From positions 62,001-126,000 of the forward strand of contig DATHRK010000006.1 in assembly GCA_035465395.1 (NCBI GenBank): a stretch of DNA of 64,000 nucleotides, in the 5' to 3' direction. The translations under genes were made by a program, and so were the position numbers. Every line of letters begins with the position of its first letter. Within the stretch, counting starts at the first letter, position 1. This DNA comes from DATHRK01 sp035465395 (GTDB taxonomy: Bacteria; Gemmatimonadota; Gemmatimonadetes; Longimicrobiales; RSA9). This document shows positions 35,805 through 44,327 of this stretch, one piece after another. The notes under the pieces are model-generated. The model worked only from the letters and a program-made list of their open reading frames with translations, was not told where the DNA came from and searched no databases.

Positions 35805-36851
35805 TCACGGCATGCGGCGAACGACCTGGGCGATCATGCCGGGCGCGAGCACCGGCTCGGCGACGTCCAGCACCCGGATCGTCGCGCTCGGGCCATGCAC
35901 CCGCACTACCACGGCCTCCGCGACGAGCTCCTCCGGCAGGGTCTGGGTGGGATCGGCGTCCGCCGGGCGCGGCGGCAGGATGAGTCCGACCACGTCTCCC
36001 ACGCCGGCTGCGTTCCCGAGGTCCACGAAGCCGATCTCCGGGGAGCCCGGGAGCGGATGCTCGCGGGCGAACGTGAGGAGTCGGCCGGTCGGGCCATCCT
36101 GAACCGCCGCGGGTCGCGCCGTGCCCAGATCGGGAGCGGCCGCGAGGTCGGTCGCCACGTCTCCCTCCCTGACCTCGTCGAATTGCGCGATGATCCGGCC
36201 CGTCCAGACGGTCCCGTCGACCGCCGTGATGGCGACCACCGCGCGAGGCGTCACGATCACCCCGTGGCCGGGCACTCGCCGCCCGAAGCGGACGATCGAC
36301 AGGCGATCGCCGATCGCCGGCGCCGCTGCCGCACCGGAGAGGTAGACGGTTTCGTGGGGATGGGCTGTCTCGGGAAGGCGCGCACCGGCCGCTTCGCGCC
36401 CCATGGTCTCCAGCACCGTCGCCCGCTCGGGCGGCAACGCGGCCCCGGATAGCCAGGGCGCCGCCAGGAACTCGCGGGCGGAAACGAAGGGGCGCAGCGC
36501 CGCCTCGTCCAGCTCGACGGCGTGGTCCCCCTCGTCGCCGGTCCGATAGAACACCGTCCGCGCCATCGCCCCGCGCGGCGGCGGCACGGCCTCCGCCACG
36601 ACGCCCGCCTCCCGACAGTCGGCGCCCGGCGCCGGTACGGTCAGATTCCACGATGGCAGTATGAGGTGCGGATTGGCTACGAGCCCGGTATTGGCCTGAT
36701 GGATGCACGGCCAGAGAAATGGATCGCCGTAGTAGTGTCCCGCCAGGTCCCAGAGCGTGTCGCCGCGTCGCACCTCGTGGGTGCGACTTTCCTGCGCGGC
36801 GAGCGGAGCCGCCGTCAGCAGCAAACCGACGAGCGCTAGCCTCGTCCTCAT
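35805..36851 (-). CDS. LysM-domain exported protein
   Basis: This 348-residue protein has a signal peptide (RLALVGLLLTAAPLAAQE) followed by one LysM domain (about residues 23-75: HEVRRGDTLWDLAGHYYGD and HLILPSWNLTVP). LysM binds peptidoglycan. The remaining 270 residues, mainly beta-strand in character, match no family I can name. The ATG at 36851 is preceded by a GGGGAGGGG ribosome-binding site. It lies 94 bases before the CcsA/HemX gene and 165 bases after hemB, with a possible promoter at 36966-36994. Confidence 0.85.
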   Translation of the reverse strand: MRTRLALVGLLLTAAPLAAQESRTHEVRRGDTLWDLAGHYYGDPFLWPCIHQANTGLVANPHLILPSWNLTVPAPGADCREAGVVAEAVPPPRGAMARTVFYRTGDEGDHAVELDEAALRPFVSAREFLAAPWLSGAALPPERATVLETMGREAAGARLPETAHPHETVYLSGAAAAPAIGDRLSIVRFGRRVPGHGVIVTPRAVVAITAVDGTVWTGRIIAQFDEVREGDVATDLAAAPDLGTARPAAVQDGPTGRLLTFAREHPLPGSPEIGFVDLGNAAGVGDVVGLILPPRPADADPTQTLPEELVAEAVVVRVHGPSATIRVLDVAEPVLAPGMIAQVVRRMP

Positions 36852-36917
36852 CGTCCCCTCCCCACCCCGTTCGCGCCACGGTCTGCGGCCGTGCCCGGAG
36901 CTCTACTTTCTTCTTCC

Positions 36918-36937
36918 GCGGGGCCCGCTGGCCCCGC
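36918..36937 (-). repeat. GC-rich inverted repeat between hemB and the LysM gene
   Basis: An 8-base-pair perfect stem (36918-36925 with 36930-36937) with loop CGCT lies in the leader of the LysM gene. A purine-rich, T-poor stretch follows on the minus strand, so it is not a standard intrinsic terminator. Confidence 0.35.
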
Positions 36938-36965
36938 CGCCTCGGCCACCCTCGACCGATCTTCG

Positions 36966-36994
36966 AAGATAGACACTAGCAGGTCGCGGAAAAA
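36966..36994 (-). promoter_or_regulatory. Possible promoter for the LysM gene
   Basis: TATCTT (36971-36966) matches the -10 form seen at 14740-14745, including a preceding GTC. The -35 region 17 bases upstream (TTTTTC) is poor. It lies in the 165-base gap after hemB. Confidence 0.35.
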
Positions 36995-37016
36995 GGGGAG
37001 TGCGGCCGCAGATGCG

Positions 37017-37997
37017 CTAGCCGTTCCGCCAACCACGGGCGAACTGCCGTGCCCAGTAGCTGATGATGAGGTCGGCGCCCGCCCGGCGGATGGCGGTCAG
37101 CGCTTCGCGCATGGCCGCGCCCTCGTCGAGCCACCCCCGCTCGGCCGCGGCCATGATGGCCGCGAATTCTCCGGACACGTGATAGGCGCAGACTGGATAA
37201 CCCGTCTCGGCCTTCACGCGATGGATGATGTCCAGGTACGCGAGCGCCGGCTTGACCATGATCACGTCCGCGCCCTCGGCGATATCCAGTCGGACCTCGC
37301 GGAGGGCCTCGTCGGCGTTAGCCGGATCCATCTGGTAGCCCCTGCGGTCCCCGAAGGCAGGCGCGCTCTCGGCGGCGTCGCGGAACGGTCCGTAGAACGC
37401 GGAGGCGTACTTGGCGGCGTACGAGAGGATCCCTACATCGGTGTGTCCGCTCTCGTCGAGGGCGCTCCGAATCGCGGCCACCCGGCCGTCCATCATGTCG
37501 CTCGGGGCGACCAGGTCGGCGCCCGACTCGGCGTGGCTGACCGCTTGCCGTGCCAGCAGCTCCAGCGTGGGGTCGTTCAGGACCTCCTCGCCGTCGAGCA
37601 CACCGCAGTGACCGTGGGAGGTGTACTCGCACAGGCACACGTCGGTGATCACCAGGAGCTCGGGCAGTGCCTCTTTCAATGCGCGCACCGCTCGCTGGAC
37701 GACGCCTTCCGCCGACCACGACGAGGAGCCCGTGGCGTCCTTGGACTCCGGGATTCCGAAGAGCAGGACCGCGGGAATGCCGAGTCCGGCCGCCTCTTCG
37801 GCGTCACGAACGACTCCGTCGACCGACGTCTGTTCGACCCCCGGCATGGAGGCGACACCGCGGCGCACGTCCTCGCCGGGCACGACGAACAGAGGGAGGA
37901 TGAGATCGGACGGCGCGACGGCGGTCTCGCGGACCATGCGGCGCAACGTGGCGGTGCGGCGGAGTCGCCGCGGGCGGATGACCGGGAACGAGCTCAC
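37017..37997 (-). CDS. hemB: Delta-aminolevulinic acid dehydratase (porphobilinogen synthase)
   Basis: This condenses two 5-aminolevulinate molecules to porphobilinogen. The 326-residue protein has the cysteine-rich zinc site DVCLCEYTSHGHCG, indicating the zinc-dependent class. The two Schiff-base lysines are in SYAAKYASAFYGPFRDA and DVIMVKPALAYLDII. The GTG at 37997 overlaps the rimI stop (GTGA) and begins VSSFPVIRPRRLRR, the usual N-terminus. It completes the hemA-hemL-hemB set found in the window. Confidence 0.96.
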   Translation of the reverse strand: MSSFPVIRPRRLRRTATLRRMVRETAVAPSDLILPLFVVPGEDVRRGVASMPGVEQTSVDGVVRDAEEAAGLGIPAVLLFGIPESKDATGSSSWSAEGVVQRAVRALKEALPELLVITDVCLCEYTSHGHCGVLDGEEVLNDPTLELLARQAVSHAESGADLVAPSDMMDGRVAAIRSALDESGHTDVGILSYAAKYASAFYGPFRDAAESAPAFGDRRGYQMDPANADEALREVRLDIAEGADVIMVKPALAYLDIIHRVKAETGYPVCAYHVSGEFAAIMAAAERGWLDEGAAMREALTAIRRAGADLIISYWARQFARGWRNG

Positions 37998-38503
37998 CGG
38001 GGTCGGGCCGGGGACAGGGTGAGAGCCATCACGATCGCGTCCTCTCTCGGGTCGCGGTAATAGTCGGGCCGGCGACCGGCCTCCCGGAAGCCGTGCCGGC
38101 GGTAGAGCGAGCGCGCGGCTCGATTGCCCTCCCGCACCTCCAGGAACACGCGCTCGATGCCCCGCGCCGAGGCGCCGTCCAGGACATCCCGGATGAGAGC
38201 GGAGCCGATGCCGCGACCGCGCCAGGGCTCGCGTACCGCGAGGTCGCCCAGCTCGGCTTCGCCTCCGACCCACCAGTACACCGCGTACCCGGCCAGGCCG
38301 ACACCGGGCGCGACGGCCACGACACACGCCGCGTCGGGCCGATCCAGCAGGTCCGAGAAGGTATCTCGCGACCACGGCATGGTGAAGGTCTCGGCCTCCA
38401 GCGCGGCGACCGCCTCGATGTCGGCCCGCGCCATCGGCCGTAGAAGGGGCAGCGGCAGCGGGGCGTCGCCGGGCGGCGCCGCATCAACCGGTCGGCTGGC
38501 CAT
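37994..38503 (-). CDS. rimI: Ribosomal-protein-alanine N-acetyltransferase RimI (GNAT)
   Basis: This GNAT acetyltransferase acetylates protein N-termini; the classic target is ribosomal protein S18. The 169-residue protein has the acetyl-CoA binding RGRGIGSALI motif, VFLEVREGNRAARSLYRRHGF, and a RimI-like FTMPWSRDTF. The ATG at 38503 lies inside the last codons of tsaB (20-base overlap); the tsaB-rimI pairing is common in bacteria. An Ala/Pro-rich start of about 20 residues precedes the GNAT fold, so a later start is possible. Confidence 0.9.
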   Translation of the reverse strand: MASRPVDAAPPGDAPLPLPLLRPMARADIEAVAALEAETFTMPWSRDTFSDLLDRPDAACVVAVAPGVGLAGYAVYWWVGGEAELGDLAVREPWRGRGIGSALIRDVLDGASARGIERVFLEVREGNRAARSLYRRHGFREAGRRPDYYRDPREDAIVMALTLSPARPR

Positions 38504-39158
38504 GATCGCCGTCCGGGCGAAGGTACCGGGGCTCCCAGGCGCGCGGGTCGGCGACCCGTCCGTCGCCGTCCTGCGCCGCGTGCAGCCTCAGAAGACCGGC
38601 CGCGACGCGATCGCCGAGCGCCGCTTCGACCCGCACGCCCGCCGTCCTGAGCGCGTCGCTGAGCCGGGAGGCGCCGCTGCCGATGGCCACCGCGGCGTGC
38701 TTGAGCGCGAGTTCCGCCGCGGCACCGCTGCCGAGCAGCGCCGGGGGCGCCAGCTCCTCGACGCGATCCGGGTGCCGGCGGTGGCAGGCCACGAACGCCT
38801 CGCCGCGCCGCGCGGGCAGCATGGGCAGAAGCGCCTGCCCGACCTCGTCCGTCCCGTTACTCATGGCGCGCAGGCTTCCGTAGGCGAAAAGGGGACAACC
38901 GAGGGCGTGGACGAGGCCCTTGGCCGCCGCCGCGGCGATGCGCACGCCCGTGTAGGAACCCGGGCCTCGACCGACGATCACGCCCTCCAGGTCGGTGGTA
39001 CGGAGACCCGCGCCGCTCATCAGGGCGTCGACCGAGGGCAACAGCGCCCGTGAGCTGCGCGCGCCGACCTCGGGCGAGATCTCCGCGAGCACCGCGCCGT
39101 TCGAGTCGCCGACCGCGAGACTGGCGCGTGGCCCTGCGGTGTCCATGGCCAGGTACAT
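38484..39158 (-). CDS. tsaB: tRNA threonylcarbamoyladenosine biosynthesis protein TsaB
   Basis: TsaB is the scaffold partner of TsaD in making the universal t6A37 modification of ANN-decoding tRNAs. The 224-residue protein starts YLAMDTAGPRASLAVGD and contains VGRGPGSYTGVRIAAAAAKGL, both TsaB hallmarks. The family's ATP site is degenerate by nature. tsaE lies 1.7 kb away on the same strand; tsaD and tsaC are not in the window. A promoter is proposed at 39186-39215. Confidence 0.93.
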   Translation of the reverse strand: MYLAMDTAGPRASLAVGDSNGAVLAEISPEVGARSSRALLPSVDALMSGAGLRTTDLEGVIVGRGPGSYTGVRIAAAAAKGLVHALGCPLFAYGSLRAMSNGTDEVGQALLPMLPARRGEAFVACHRRHPDRVEELAPPALLGSGAAAELALKHAAVAIGSGASRLSDALRTAGVRVEAALGDRVAAGLLRLHAAQDGDGRVADPRAWEPRYLRPDGDHGQPTG

Positions 39159-39185
39159 AGGGTCCGGTCCGGGGATTTCGGCGGA

Positions 39186-39215
39186 AAGCTACCGGGCAAC
39201 CCGCGCCATCGGCAA
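39186..39215 (-). promoter_or_regulatory. Promoter for tsaB-rimI-hemB
   Basis: TTGCCG (39215-39210) and TAGCTT (39191-39186) are spaced by 18 bases. Transcription would start near 39180, about 20 bases before the tsaB ATG. Confidence 0.45.
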
Positions 39216-39287
39216 CGAAGGATGGATGGGTCGCACGCGGCTCGCGTCGGGCTATCGGGCCGCTGTACAACGCCCGAGACGAGGTCC

Positions 39288-40799
39288 ATGTTGGCCGCCA
39301 TGACTGGCCTCCTCCGGCGGAAATACGTGGCGCCCGCCATGCTGGCCGCGCCGCTCGCCCTCGCCGCGGCTCCACTCGGCGCACAGTCCCCGGTGTTGCT
39401 GCCGTCGGACCACTGGGCCGTCGACGCCGTCCGGCGGCTCGACGCGATGGGGATTCTCCCTGTATCGCCCGACCGCGGGCGGCGACGGCTCACCTTGGGC
39501 GAGGTCGAACGGCTGCTCGGCGCGGCAGACGCCGACGCGGCGTTCGCAGGCCTTCTATCCTCCTACAGGAGCCGCTTCACGAGGGAGTTCGGGACCGCCT
39601 CGGGTGGCGGGAAGGCGGCCCCCTGGATCGTCGGCTTTGTCGGCGCCGCCGTCGTACTCCGGGAGAACGAGTTCGGCACGGGTTCCGGTACCCTCGCACC
39701 GGGTCCCGGCGAGACCATAGTGATCGCGGACCGGGCACCCGGCCCGCGACGAGTCGACGATCACCGACTCGAGCCACACGGCTGGGTAGGGGCGGGAGTA
39801 GGCCCCATCGGCGCGACCGCGCAGGCCCACACCACGATGACGGGTGACGGCGTCTACGAGGCGCATCTGGCCGTCCGCGTCGGTGCCATCGCGGCATGGG
39901 GCGGGAGGGCCGGGATCGGCTACGGGCCGGGTCGGCACGGGTCACTGGTCCTTGGCGGTGAGCGCGAGGTAGTGGGCGGCGGCTGGTCCACGGTCCGCCC
40001 CTTCCGGCTGCCCTGGTTGCTGCGGGCCCTGGGAGACCTTCACGTCGAGTCCTTTCTCGGGACCCTCCGCCGCAGCGGCGACATCGAGGACCCGTGGCTC
40101 TGGGGCCTTCGCGTGTCGACCATGCCGCACCCCCGCCTGGGCTTCGGCGTCTCCAGGGCCGCCATGTTCGGAGGCGACCGCAACGGCGGGTTCGACCTCG
40201 GCCACTTCATGGAGATCATCGCGCTCGAGCGTCGCCCCGGGCTTCCTTTCGAAAATCAGATAGGCGCCCTGGACGCGTGGTTCCGCCCGCCTTTGCCCGG
40301 ACTCCCTTTGGTGATCTGGGCGGAATGGGGAGCCGACGATACCGCGGGGGCTCTTTTCCAGGTTCCCGGTCTGGTGACAGGCGTTGAGATCCCGGCATGG
40401 CCCGGCTCGCCGTGGCTCGCGATCTCGGGCGAGTCGACCTGGATGGCGCCTCGGTGCTGCGCCAACGGCCCCTGGTACTGGCATTCGTTCTTTCCGTCCG
40501 GTTGGGCCGTCGAGGGCGAGCCGCTCGGCCATCCGCTGGGGGGCGAGGGAACCGAATTGCTGCTCGGCATCGACGTCTCGCCTGCCCGCCTGGCAGCGGA
40601 GCTCTCCTTGGACCTGTTCCGACGGGATCGAGGACCGGACAACCTCTATTCACCCCGTTGGGAGGGCGTGAGCCACGGGGGCGAGCTCCGAGCGGGTTTG
40701 CGCGGGGCCCGGTGGGAGCTCGTGCTCTCGGGCTACGGAGAACAGGGGGATGGTTGGCGACGATTCGGGTCCACGCTGGGCACCCGCATTCGCTTCTAG
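39288..40799 (+). CDS. Wzi-like capsule assembly outer-membrane protein
   Basis: This 503-residue exported protein has a signal peptide (about residues 10-33, ending LGAQ). The long mature part has the beta-barrel character of Wzi-type capsule-attachment proteins, including GIGYGPGRHGSLVLGGERE, HVESFLGTLRR and the C-terminal aromatic end TRIRF. Just after the signal, HWAVDAVRRLDAMGILPV resembles a single SLH-like unit. The ATG at 39288 was chosen, with another at 39300. It faces tsaB across a 129-base gap and converges on tsaE with a 20-base gap. It likely serves the polysaccharide locus further downstream. Family assignment is by overall resemblance and is moderate. Confidence 0.72.
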   Translation: MLAAMTGLLRRKYVAPAMLAAPLALAAAPLGAQSPVLLPSDHWAVDAVRRLDAMGILPVSPDRGRRRLTLGEVERLLGAADADAAFAGLLSSYRSRFTREFGTASGGGKAAPWIVGFVGAAVVLRENEFGTGSGTLAPGPGETIVIADRAPGPRRVDDHRLEPHGWVGAGVGPIGATAQAHTTMTGDGVYEAHLAVRVGAIAAWGGRAGIGYGPGRHGSLVLGGEREVVGGGWSTVRPFRLPWLLRALGDLHVESFLGTLRRSGDIEDPWLWGLRVSTMPHPRLGFGVSRAAMFGGDRNGGFDLGHFMEIIALERRPGLPFENQIGALDAWFRPPLPGLPLVIWAEWGADDTAGALFQVPGLVTGVEIPAWPGSPWLAISGESTWMAPRCCANGPWYWHSFFPSGWAVEGEPLGHPLGGEGTELLLGIDVSPARLAAELSLDLFRRDRGPDNLYSPRWEGVSHGGELRAGLRGARWELVLSGYGEQGDGWRRFGSTLGTRIRF

Positions 40800-40819
40800 A
40801 AGCCGTCTGTCACCGGTCC

Positions 40820-41296
40820 CTAGCCCCCCGGCAGCGCGACGTCCGGCGGCCGTCCGTGCCGCCTCAGGAGCAAGGTGCGAAGGCCTCGGTCTTCGGGATG
40901 CATCCCCAGGACGACCTCCCAGCGGTCCTCCGGAAGCAACGAACCGGCCCGCTCCGCCCACTCGATCACCGCCAGGACCTGCGCGTCCCCGAGCTCCTCC
41001 CAACCGAGGTCGTAGACCTCGCTGGCCGACGCGATGCGGTACAGGTCGAAGTGCGTCAGGCGCCCGCCCCCCGGCAGGGCGTAGGAGAAGACCAGATTGA
41101 AGGTCGGCGACGGCATCGCTACCTCGACACCCGCGCCGCGGCCGATGGCTCGCGCCAGGGTCGACTTCCCCGCCCCCAGCGGCCCGCTGAGCCCCAGCAC
41201 CGCGCCCAGCGGCCGCGCCGCGCCCAGCGCGTCGCCCCAGGCCTCGAGTGCCCGCTCACCGAGCGCGCCCTCCCAGACGTGCTCCGCGGCGCTCAC
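40820..41296 (-). CDS. tsaE: tRNA threonylcarbamoyladenosine biosynthesis ATPase TsaE
   Basis: TsaE is the ATPase that drives TsaBD turnover in t6A synthesis. The 158-residue protein has Walker A GPLGAGKST (residues 38-46), PSPTFNLVFSYA, LTHFDLYRI and VIEWAERAG. The GTG at 41296 overlaps the uvrB stop (GTGA); longer upstream starts would lie inside uvrB and were rejected. Confidence 0.94.
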   Translation of the reverse strand: MSAAEHVWEGALGERALEAWGDALGAARPLGAVLGLSGPLGAGKSTLARAIGRGAGVEVAMPSPTFNLVFSYALPGGGRLTHFDLYRIASASEVYDLGWEELGDAQVLAVIEWAERAGSLLPEDRWEVVLGMHPEDRGLRTLLLRRHGRPPDVALPGG

Positions 41297-43290
41297 GAGG
41301 CCAGGCGCGCGCGTACCTCCAGCAACTGGTCGCGGAGCTTCGCCGCGCGCTCGAAGTTCAGCGCTTCGGACGCCTGGTGCATCTCCGCTTCGAGGATCTT
41401 GGCCCACTCCTGGAGGTTCGCCTCGTCCGCGTAGGTGGCGGGCGCCTCGGCCACCTTCTGGCCTCCTCCCGCGATGCCCCGTGCGTCGGCCACGCGCGTG
41501 GCCAGCATGGTCTCCTCGACGCTCTTGCGGATCGTGCGCGGCACGATGCCGTGCGCCTCGTTGTAGGCGGCCTGCACCTCCCGGCGGCGGTCGGTCTCGT
41601 CCAGGCACTGGCGCATGGAGCCGGTGACGCGGTCGGCGTACATGATCGCGGTGCCGCGTTCGTTGCGCGCCGCGCGGCCCACCGTCTGGATCAGCGAGCG
41701 GGCGTCGCGCAGGAACCCCTCCTTGTCGGCGTCCAGGATCGCGACGAGCGACACCTCGGGCAGGTCGAGCCCCTCCCGGAGCAGGTTGATGCCGACGAGG
41801 ACGTCGAAGCGGCCCAGGCGCAGGTCGCGGATGATCTCGATCCGCTCGATGGCGTCCACTTCGGAGTGCATGTAGCGGACGCGCACGCCCACCTGCTGCA
41901 GGTAGTCGGTGAGATCCTCGGCCATGCGCTTCGTCAGGGTCGTCACCAGCACTCGTTCGCCGGCCGTCTCACGCGCCCGGATCTCGCCCAGCAGATCGTC
42001 GATCTGGCCGCGCACGGGGCGCACGTCGATGCGCGGATCGAGCAGGCCGGTGGGACGGATCAGCTGTTCGACGACGACCCCGCCCGACGCCTCCAGCTCG
42101 TAATCGCCCGGGGTCGCGGAGACGTAGATCGCGCTCTGCACCAGCCGCTCCCACTCCTCGAACTTGAGCGGGCGGTTGTCGAGCGCGCTGGGTAGACGGA
42201 AGCCGAAATCGACCAGCGTCTCCTTGCGCGAGCGGTCGCCGTTGTACATCCCACGGATCTGCGGGATCGACTGGTGCGACTCGTCGACGATCACGAGCAT
42301 GTCATCGGGGAAGTAGTCGAACAGGCATGCGGGCCGCTCGCCCTCGGCGCGGCCGGTGAGGTGGCGGGCGTAGTTCTCCACCCCCGGGCAGGTCCCGATC
42401 TCGAGCAGCATCTCCATGTCGAAGTGCGTGCGCTGCTCGAGCCGCTGCGCCTCCAGCAGTCGATCGGTGGAGCGCAGCTCGAGCAGCCGCTCCTCCAGCT
42501 CGGAGCGGATGCGGTCGACCGCCACGTCCACGCGCGAGCGGTCGGTGACGAAGTGCGTGGCCGGGTAGATGGCCGTCCGCGGCAACCGCGTGATCACGTC
42601 GCCCGTCACCGGGTCGAAGCGCGAGATGCGTTCGATCTCGTCGCCCCACAGCTCCACCCGGATGGCCTGCTCCTCGTAGGCCGGGAAGATCTCGACGACG
42701 TCGCCCCGGACGCGGAAGGTCCCCCGCTGGAAGTCGATGTCGTTCCGGTTGTACTGGATGCGCACGAGCGCCTCGAGGATGCCCCTCCGGCCGATCTGCT
42801 GGCCCACGTCGAGCGTGAGCATCAGCGCCCTGTAGGTAACCGGGTCGCCCAGGCCGTAGATGCACGAGATGCTGGCCACGACGATCACGTCCTCGCGCTC
42901 CATCAGCGACGACGTGGTGCGCAGGCGGAGCTTCTCGATGTCGGCGTTGATCGAGGAGTCCTTCTCGATGTAGGTGTCGGTCGAGGGGACGTACGCCTCG
43001 GGCTGGTAGTAGTCGTAGTACGAAATGAAGTACTCGACCGCGTTGCGCGGAAAGAACTGGCGCAGCTCGCCGTAGAGCTGGGCCGCCAGCGTCTTGTTGT
43101 GGCTCATGACCAGCGTCGGCCGGCCGTGCTCGGCGATCGCCGACGCCATCGTGACGGTCTTGCCCGAGCCCGTCACGCCCAGGAGGGTCTGGTGGCGATC
43201 CCCCCGACCCAAGCCCGCCACCAACTGCTCGATGGCGTGCGGCTGGTCGCCGCTGAGCGCGAAGGGCAACTGGAGATCGAACGTGGCCAT
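41293..43290 (-). CDS. uvrB: Excinuclease ABC subunit B
   Basis: UvrB is the damage-verifying helicase-like subunit of nucleotide-excision repair. The 665-residue protein has Walker A GVTGSGKT (residues 38-45), the beta-hairpin segment YYDYYQPEAYVPSTDTYIEKD, and helicase motifs DESHQSIPQIRGMYNGDRSRK and GINLLREGLDLPEVSLVAILDADKEGFLR. A C-terminal UVR domain is also present (residues 625-660). Length is normal. It follows the CpsB-like gene by 96 bases. Confidence 0.97.
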   Translation of the reverse strand: MATFDLQLPFALSGDQPHAIEQLVAGLGRGDRHQTLLGVTGSGKTVTMASAIAEHGRPTLVMSHNKTLAAQLYGELRQFFPRNAVEYFISYYDYYQPEAYVPSTDTYIEKDSSINADIEKLRLRTTSSLMEREDVIVVASISCIYGLGDPVTYRALMLTLDVGQQIGRRGILEALVRIQYNRNDIDFQRGTFRVRGDVVEIFPAYEEQAIRVELWGDEIERISRFDPVTGDVITRLPRTAIYPATHFVTDRSRVDVAVDRIRSELEERLLELRSTDRLLEAQRLEQRTHFDMEMLLEIGTCPGVENYARHLTGRAEGERPACLFDYFPDDMLVIVDESHQSIPQIRGMYNGDRSRKETLVDFGFRLPSALDNRPLKFEEWERLVQSAIYVSATPGDYELEASGGVVVEQLIRPTGLLDPRIDVRPVRGQIDDLLGEIRARETAGERVLVTTLTKRMAEDLTDYLQQVGVRVRYMHSEVDAIERIEIIRDLRLGRFDVLVGINLLREGLDLPEVSLVAILDADKEGFLRDARSLIQTVGRAARNERGTAIMYADRVTGSMRQCLDETDRRREVQAAYNEAHGIVPRTIRKSVEETMLATRVADARGIAGGGQKVAEAPATYADEANLQEWAKILEAEMHQASEALNFERAAKLRDQLLEVRARLAS

Positions 43291-43386
43291 GGCGTGTCGA
43301 GGGTCGGGGCGACCCGCCTCGGGCGCGGCGAGTCCCGCACCGATACCCGCGACCCGGTGCCGGGTTGCGGGCCGGTCGGGTGGCGC

Positions 43387-44169
43387 CTAGCCGCCCAGAA
43401 AGCCGCGCAGGCGGTCGCCCAGCCCCGCGGCGATCCGTATGGCGGGCGGGCGCTCCGCGGGCGAGCCCTGGAGCAGGCGCCGCGGGTTCTCGACCGTGAG
43501 GAGCCGCGTGGCATCGGCGCCGGCGGAGCGTTCCAGAAGCTTGGCCACTTCGGTCGCGCCGTGGTCCCCGCGGGCGTGCCAGTCGGTCGCGATCAGGTCG
43601 ACGAGCCCGCGCGCGAGCAACTCGACCGCCGTCTTGCGGATCGTGGGACCGTACGCGCCGAGGAGCGCGCGGCCGTTGACCGCGAGCGCCGCGCCGGCCG
43701 CGCGCCAGGCCGCGGCGCCGCCAGCCAGCGCCACGTCGTAGCGCTCCGGATGGGCCACCACCGGCAGCACCCCGTCGGAGCGCAGCCGCTCGAGCACCGC
43801 CGGCATGCTCGGCGGCACGGCGATCCGAGGGAACTCCACCAGCAGCGCGGACCCGCCCGCGAGGCGCACGCGCCGATCGTCCACCGTGGGCTCCGGCACG
43901 TCGAGCATCAGCTCCACCCCCCTGTGGAGCGTGAATCCCTCCATTCTCGCCTCGTCGAGCGAGCAGAGCCGCTCCCACGCGGCGTCGAAGGCGGCCAGGC
44001 GAGCGTCCCACGCGGCCGCCCGCTCGACGAGCGAAGCGTCCAGGTGCGGCGTCGCGGTCACGGCCTCGTAGCCGGCCCCGCGTAGCGCGGCGAGCGCGGC
44101 TCCGGCTTCCGCGTCGTCGGCGGCACCGTCGTCTACGCCGGGCATGAGATGGGCGTGCAGGTCGATCAT
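43387..44169 (-). CDS. CpsB/YwqE-type PHP-domain tyrosine phosphatase
   Basis: This 260-residue PHP-domain protein resembles CpsB/YwqE, the manganese-dependent phosphatases that dephosphorylate bacterial tyrosine kinases controlling capsule synthesis. Metal-binding motifs are visible: DLHAHLMPGVDDGA (residues 3-16), TPHLD, VEFPR, HPERY and TDWHARGDH. It stands divergent from sugar-nucleotide genes, which fits a capsule role. However, the only Wzc-like protein in the window (60661-63078) has lost its kinase motifs, so the substrate is uncertain. Starts at ATG 44169. Confidence 0.87.
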   Translation of the reverse strand: MIDLHAHLMPGVDDGAADDAEAGAALAALRGAGYEAVTATPHLDASLVERAAAWDARLAAFDAAWERLCSLDEARMEGFTLHRGVELMLDVPEPTVDDRRVRLAGGSALLVEFPRIAVPPSMPAVLERLRSDGVLPVVAHPERYDVALAGGAAAWRAAGAALAVNGRALLGAYGPTIRKTAVELLARGLVDLIATDWHARGDHGATEVAKLLERSAGADATRLLTVENPRRLLQGSPAERPPAIRIAAGLGDRLRGFLGG

Positions 44170-44292
44170 GCGAGCGGGCGCCGCCGCGCTCCGGCCGGCG
44201 GCGGGTTCAGGGGTGGATGCATGGCGGCCGAAGCTGCCTGTGGGCCGCGGCCGGCGCCAGGGTCCCGACGCGAGACGGTGCCCCCGCCCCGC

Positions 44293-44320
44293 TTGCGCCT
44301 CCCGCCGGCAGCCGGATATT
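44293..44320 (+). promoter_or_regulatory. Possible leaderless promoter for the sugar-nucleotide epimerase
   Basis: GATATT (44315-44320) lies exactly 7 bases before the ATG at 44328, with TTGCGC (44293-44298) 16 bases upstream. The -35 is weak, but the 7-base spacing matches three other genes here. Confidence 0.4.
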
Positions 44321-44327
44321 CGGGGCG

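Noticed and set aside
36918..36937. Intrinsic terminator between hemB and the LysM gene
   Set aside because: A good stem exists but it is followed by purines rather than a T-run, so it is listed only as an inverted repeat.
44170..44327. Small gene in the gap between the CpsB-like gene and the plus-strand epimerase
   Set aside because: The open frame there is only an upstream extension of the epimerase with no conserved character, and the 7-base promoter spacing favours the start at 44328.
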